DNA of 64,000 nt from NCBI RefSeq assembly GCF_947492405.1, contig NZ_CANLMP010000006.1:1-64000 (forward strand). Reading direction: 5' to 3'. Below, one piece after another: positions 63,224-64,000 of the stretch. The notes under the pieces are model-generated. The model was not told where the DNA came from. It ran no database searches and saw only the letters and a program-made list of their open reading frames with translations. The DNA is from an uncultured Aquimarina sp. (GTDB lineage Bacteria > Bacteroidota > Bacteroidia > Flavobacteriales > Flavobacteriaceae). The stretch's first letter is position 1; the number at the start of each line of letters is the position of its first letter. Both the position numbers and the translations under genes were made by a program.

Positions 63224-63284
63224 TCGCCTGTTTAATAAATGAGAATTCTTTAAGTAAATGTTTCCATCAGTCATTCTCCTTTAG

Positions 63285-64000
63285 TTACACGTCTTCAGAA
63301 AAATTAACCGCTGTTTCTATTAGTGCTAAGTGAGAATAAGCTTGTGGAAAATTTCCGAGCAACCTTTTAGATTTAAAATCGATATCCTCACTAAAAAGGC
63401 CTAAATGATTACTATAAGATAATAATTGATCGAACATTGCTTTTGCTTTTTCCTTCTCCCCTATTTTATTCAAACTATTAATAAACCAAAAACTACAAAT
63501 GGTAAAAGATGAAGATGGCAATCCAAAATCATCTTTGTTCTTATAACGATATAATAACCCATCATTACATAGTTCCTTCTCTGTAGCTTTTACAGTACTT
63601 ATAAATCTAGGATCCAAAGCTTCTATAAAACCATAAGATTCCATTAATAATGTAGAAGCATCCAAATCAGATGATCCATAAGACTGGGTATAAGCCTTTA
63701 CTTCTTCGTTCCAGGCATTCTTATAAATATCATTATAAATTCTATCCCTAAGTTCAATCCACCTAGGATTATTTTCTGTTTTACCAATGAGTTCTCCTAT
63801 CTTAATTGCTCTATCTACAGCAACCCAACATAACAATTTTGAGAATGTAAAATGCCTTTCTTCTGTTCTAAATTCCCAAATACCTTTATCTGGTTTTTCC
63901 CAGTTTACATTTACAATATGAACAATACTTTTACTAATTGTCCACAAACTTTCACTATCATCTACCGCACAATCAAATTTTACGAATTGTTGGTAAATTA
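63285..64000 (-). CDS. GH15 glucosidase/trehalase-type protein (3' part only)
   Basis: The frame stays open to the window edge, so the 5' part is outside. Visible GH15 features: WEKPDKGIWEFRTEERHFTF with the catalytic Glu of W-E-x-R, LLCWVAVDRAIKI, SYGSSDLDASTLLMESYGFI, and LGNFPQAYSHLALI near the C-terminus with the second conserved region. The family releases glucose from alpha-glucans or splits trehalose. It is convergent to the LRR gene and may complement the GH13 amylase. Confidence 0.88.
   Translation of the reverse strand, partial: IYQQFVKFDCAVDDSESLWTISKSIVHIVNVNWEKPDKGIWEFRTEERHFTFSKLLCWVAVDRAIKIGELIGKTENNPRWIELRDRIYNDIYKNAWNEEVKAYTQSYGSSDLDASTLLMESYGFIEALDPRFISTVKATEKELCNDGLLYRYKNKDDFGLPSSSFTICSFWFINSLNKIGEKEKAKAMFDQLLSYSNHLGLFSEDIDFKSKRLLGNFPQAYSHLALIETAVNFSEDV

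Overview
The window is AT-rich DNA from a member of the Bacteroidota, most likely a marine flavobacterium (Aquimarina-like; genus is inference). The evidence is: several secreted proteins that end in type IX secretion (Por) sorting tails, promoters of the Bacteroidota form TTTG-N19-TAnnTTTG, absence of clear Shine-Dalgarno sequences, and a fatty-acid oxidation cluster plus marine-type polysaccharide enzymes.

Region 1 (about 1-23 kb) is accessory DNA. It opens with short tandem repeats and small orphan genes, then an AraC-type regulator and a glycosyltransferase. A mobile-element-like module follows: a winged-helix replication-initiator-like protein, two small partners, two divergent small regulators around three nested palindromes, a MerR-like protein, a small DNA-binding-like protein and a tyrosine recombinase (9.9-11.3 kb). 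Behind the recombinase lie cargo operons: a DUF262 + HEPN nuclease pair (11.7-13.5 kb), a DUF3574 lipoprotein, and a tightly overlapping three-gene operon (14.1-15.9 kb) coding a 59-residue peptide, a 2OG-Fe(II)-oxygenase-like protein and a tetrapyrrole-methylase-fold methyltransferase. From 16 to 22.8 kb there is an array of tiny orphan genes, fragments and pseudogenes whose boundaries repeatedly fall in one ~16-bp sequence (GTTCAATAAAACGATG and variants). The same region holds a SOS-response-associated peptidase (SRAP) gene, a second decayed recombinase, a decayed tRNA-Met, an orphan double-glycine leader peptide and a ParDE toxin-antitoxin pair.

Region 2 (23-44.9 kb) is mostly ordinary chromosome: two direct copies of a probable small RNA, an ECF sigma operon, an Ycf48-like lipoprotein, an RsmB/NOL1-type RNA methyltransferase, a secreted endonuclease I, PurL, a secreted M14 carboxypeptidase, and a beta-oxidation cluster (acyl-CoA ligase, MarR regulator, HCDH/ECH fusion, thiolase, a four-helix-bundle protein, acyl-CoA dehydrogenase). 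A shared palindromic operator lies before the ligase and before the MarR gene.

Region 3 (45-64 kb) is for carbohydrates: three tandem paralogues that share an unassigned barrel-like catalytic domain and differ in their carbohydrate-binding modules (one also carries an esterase), then a GH13 amylase with two starch-binding modules, a CBM9-like lipoprotein, a large leucine-rich-repeat protein and the 3' part of a GH15 glucosidase gene that runs off the window. No SusC/SusD pair is present.
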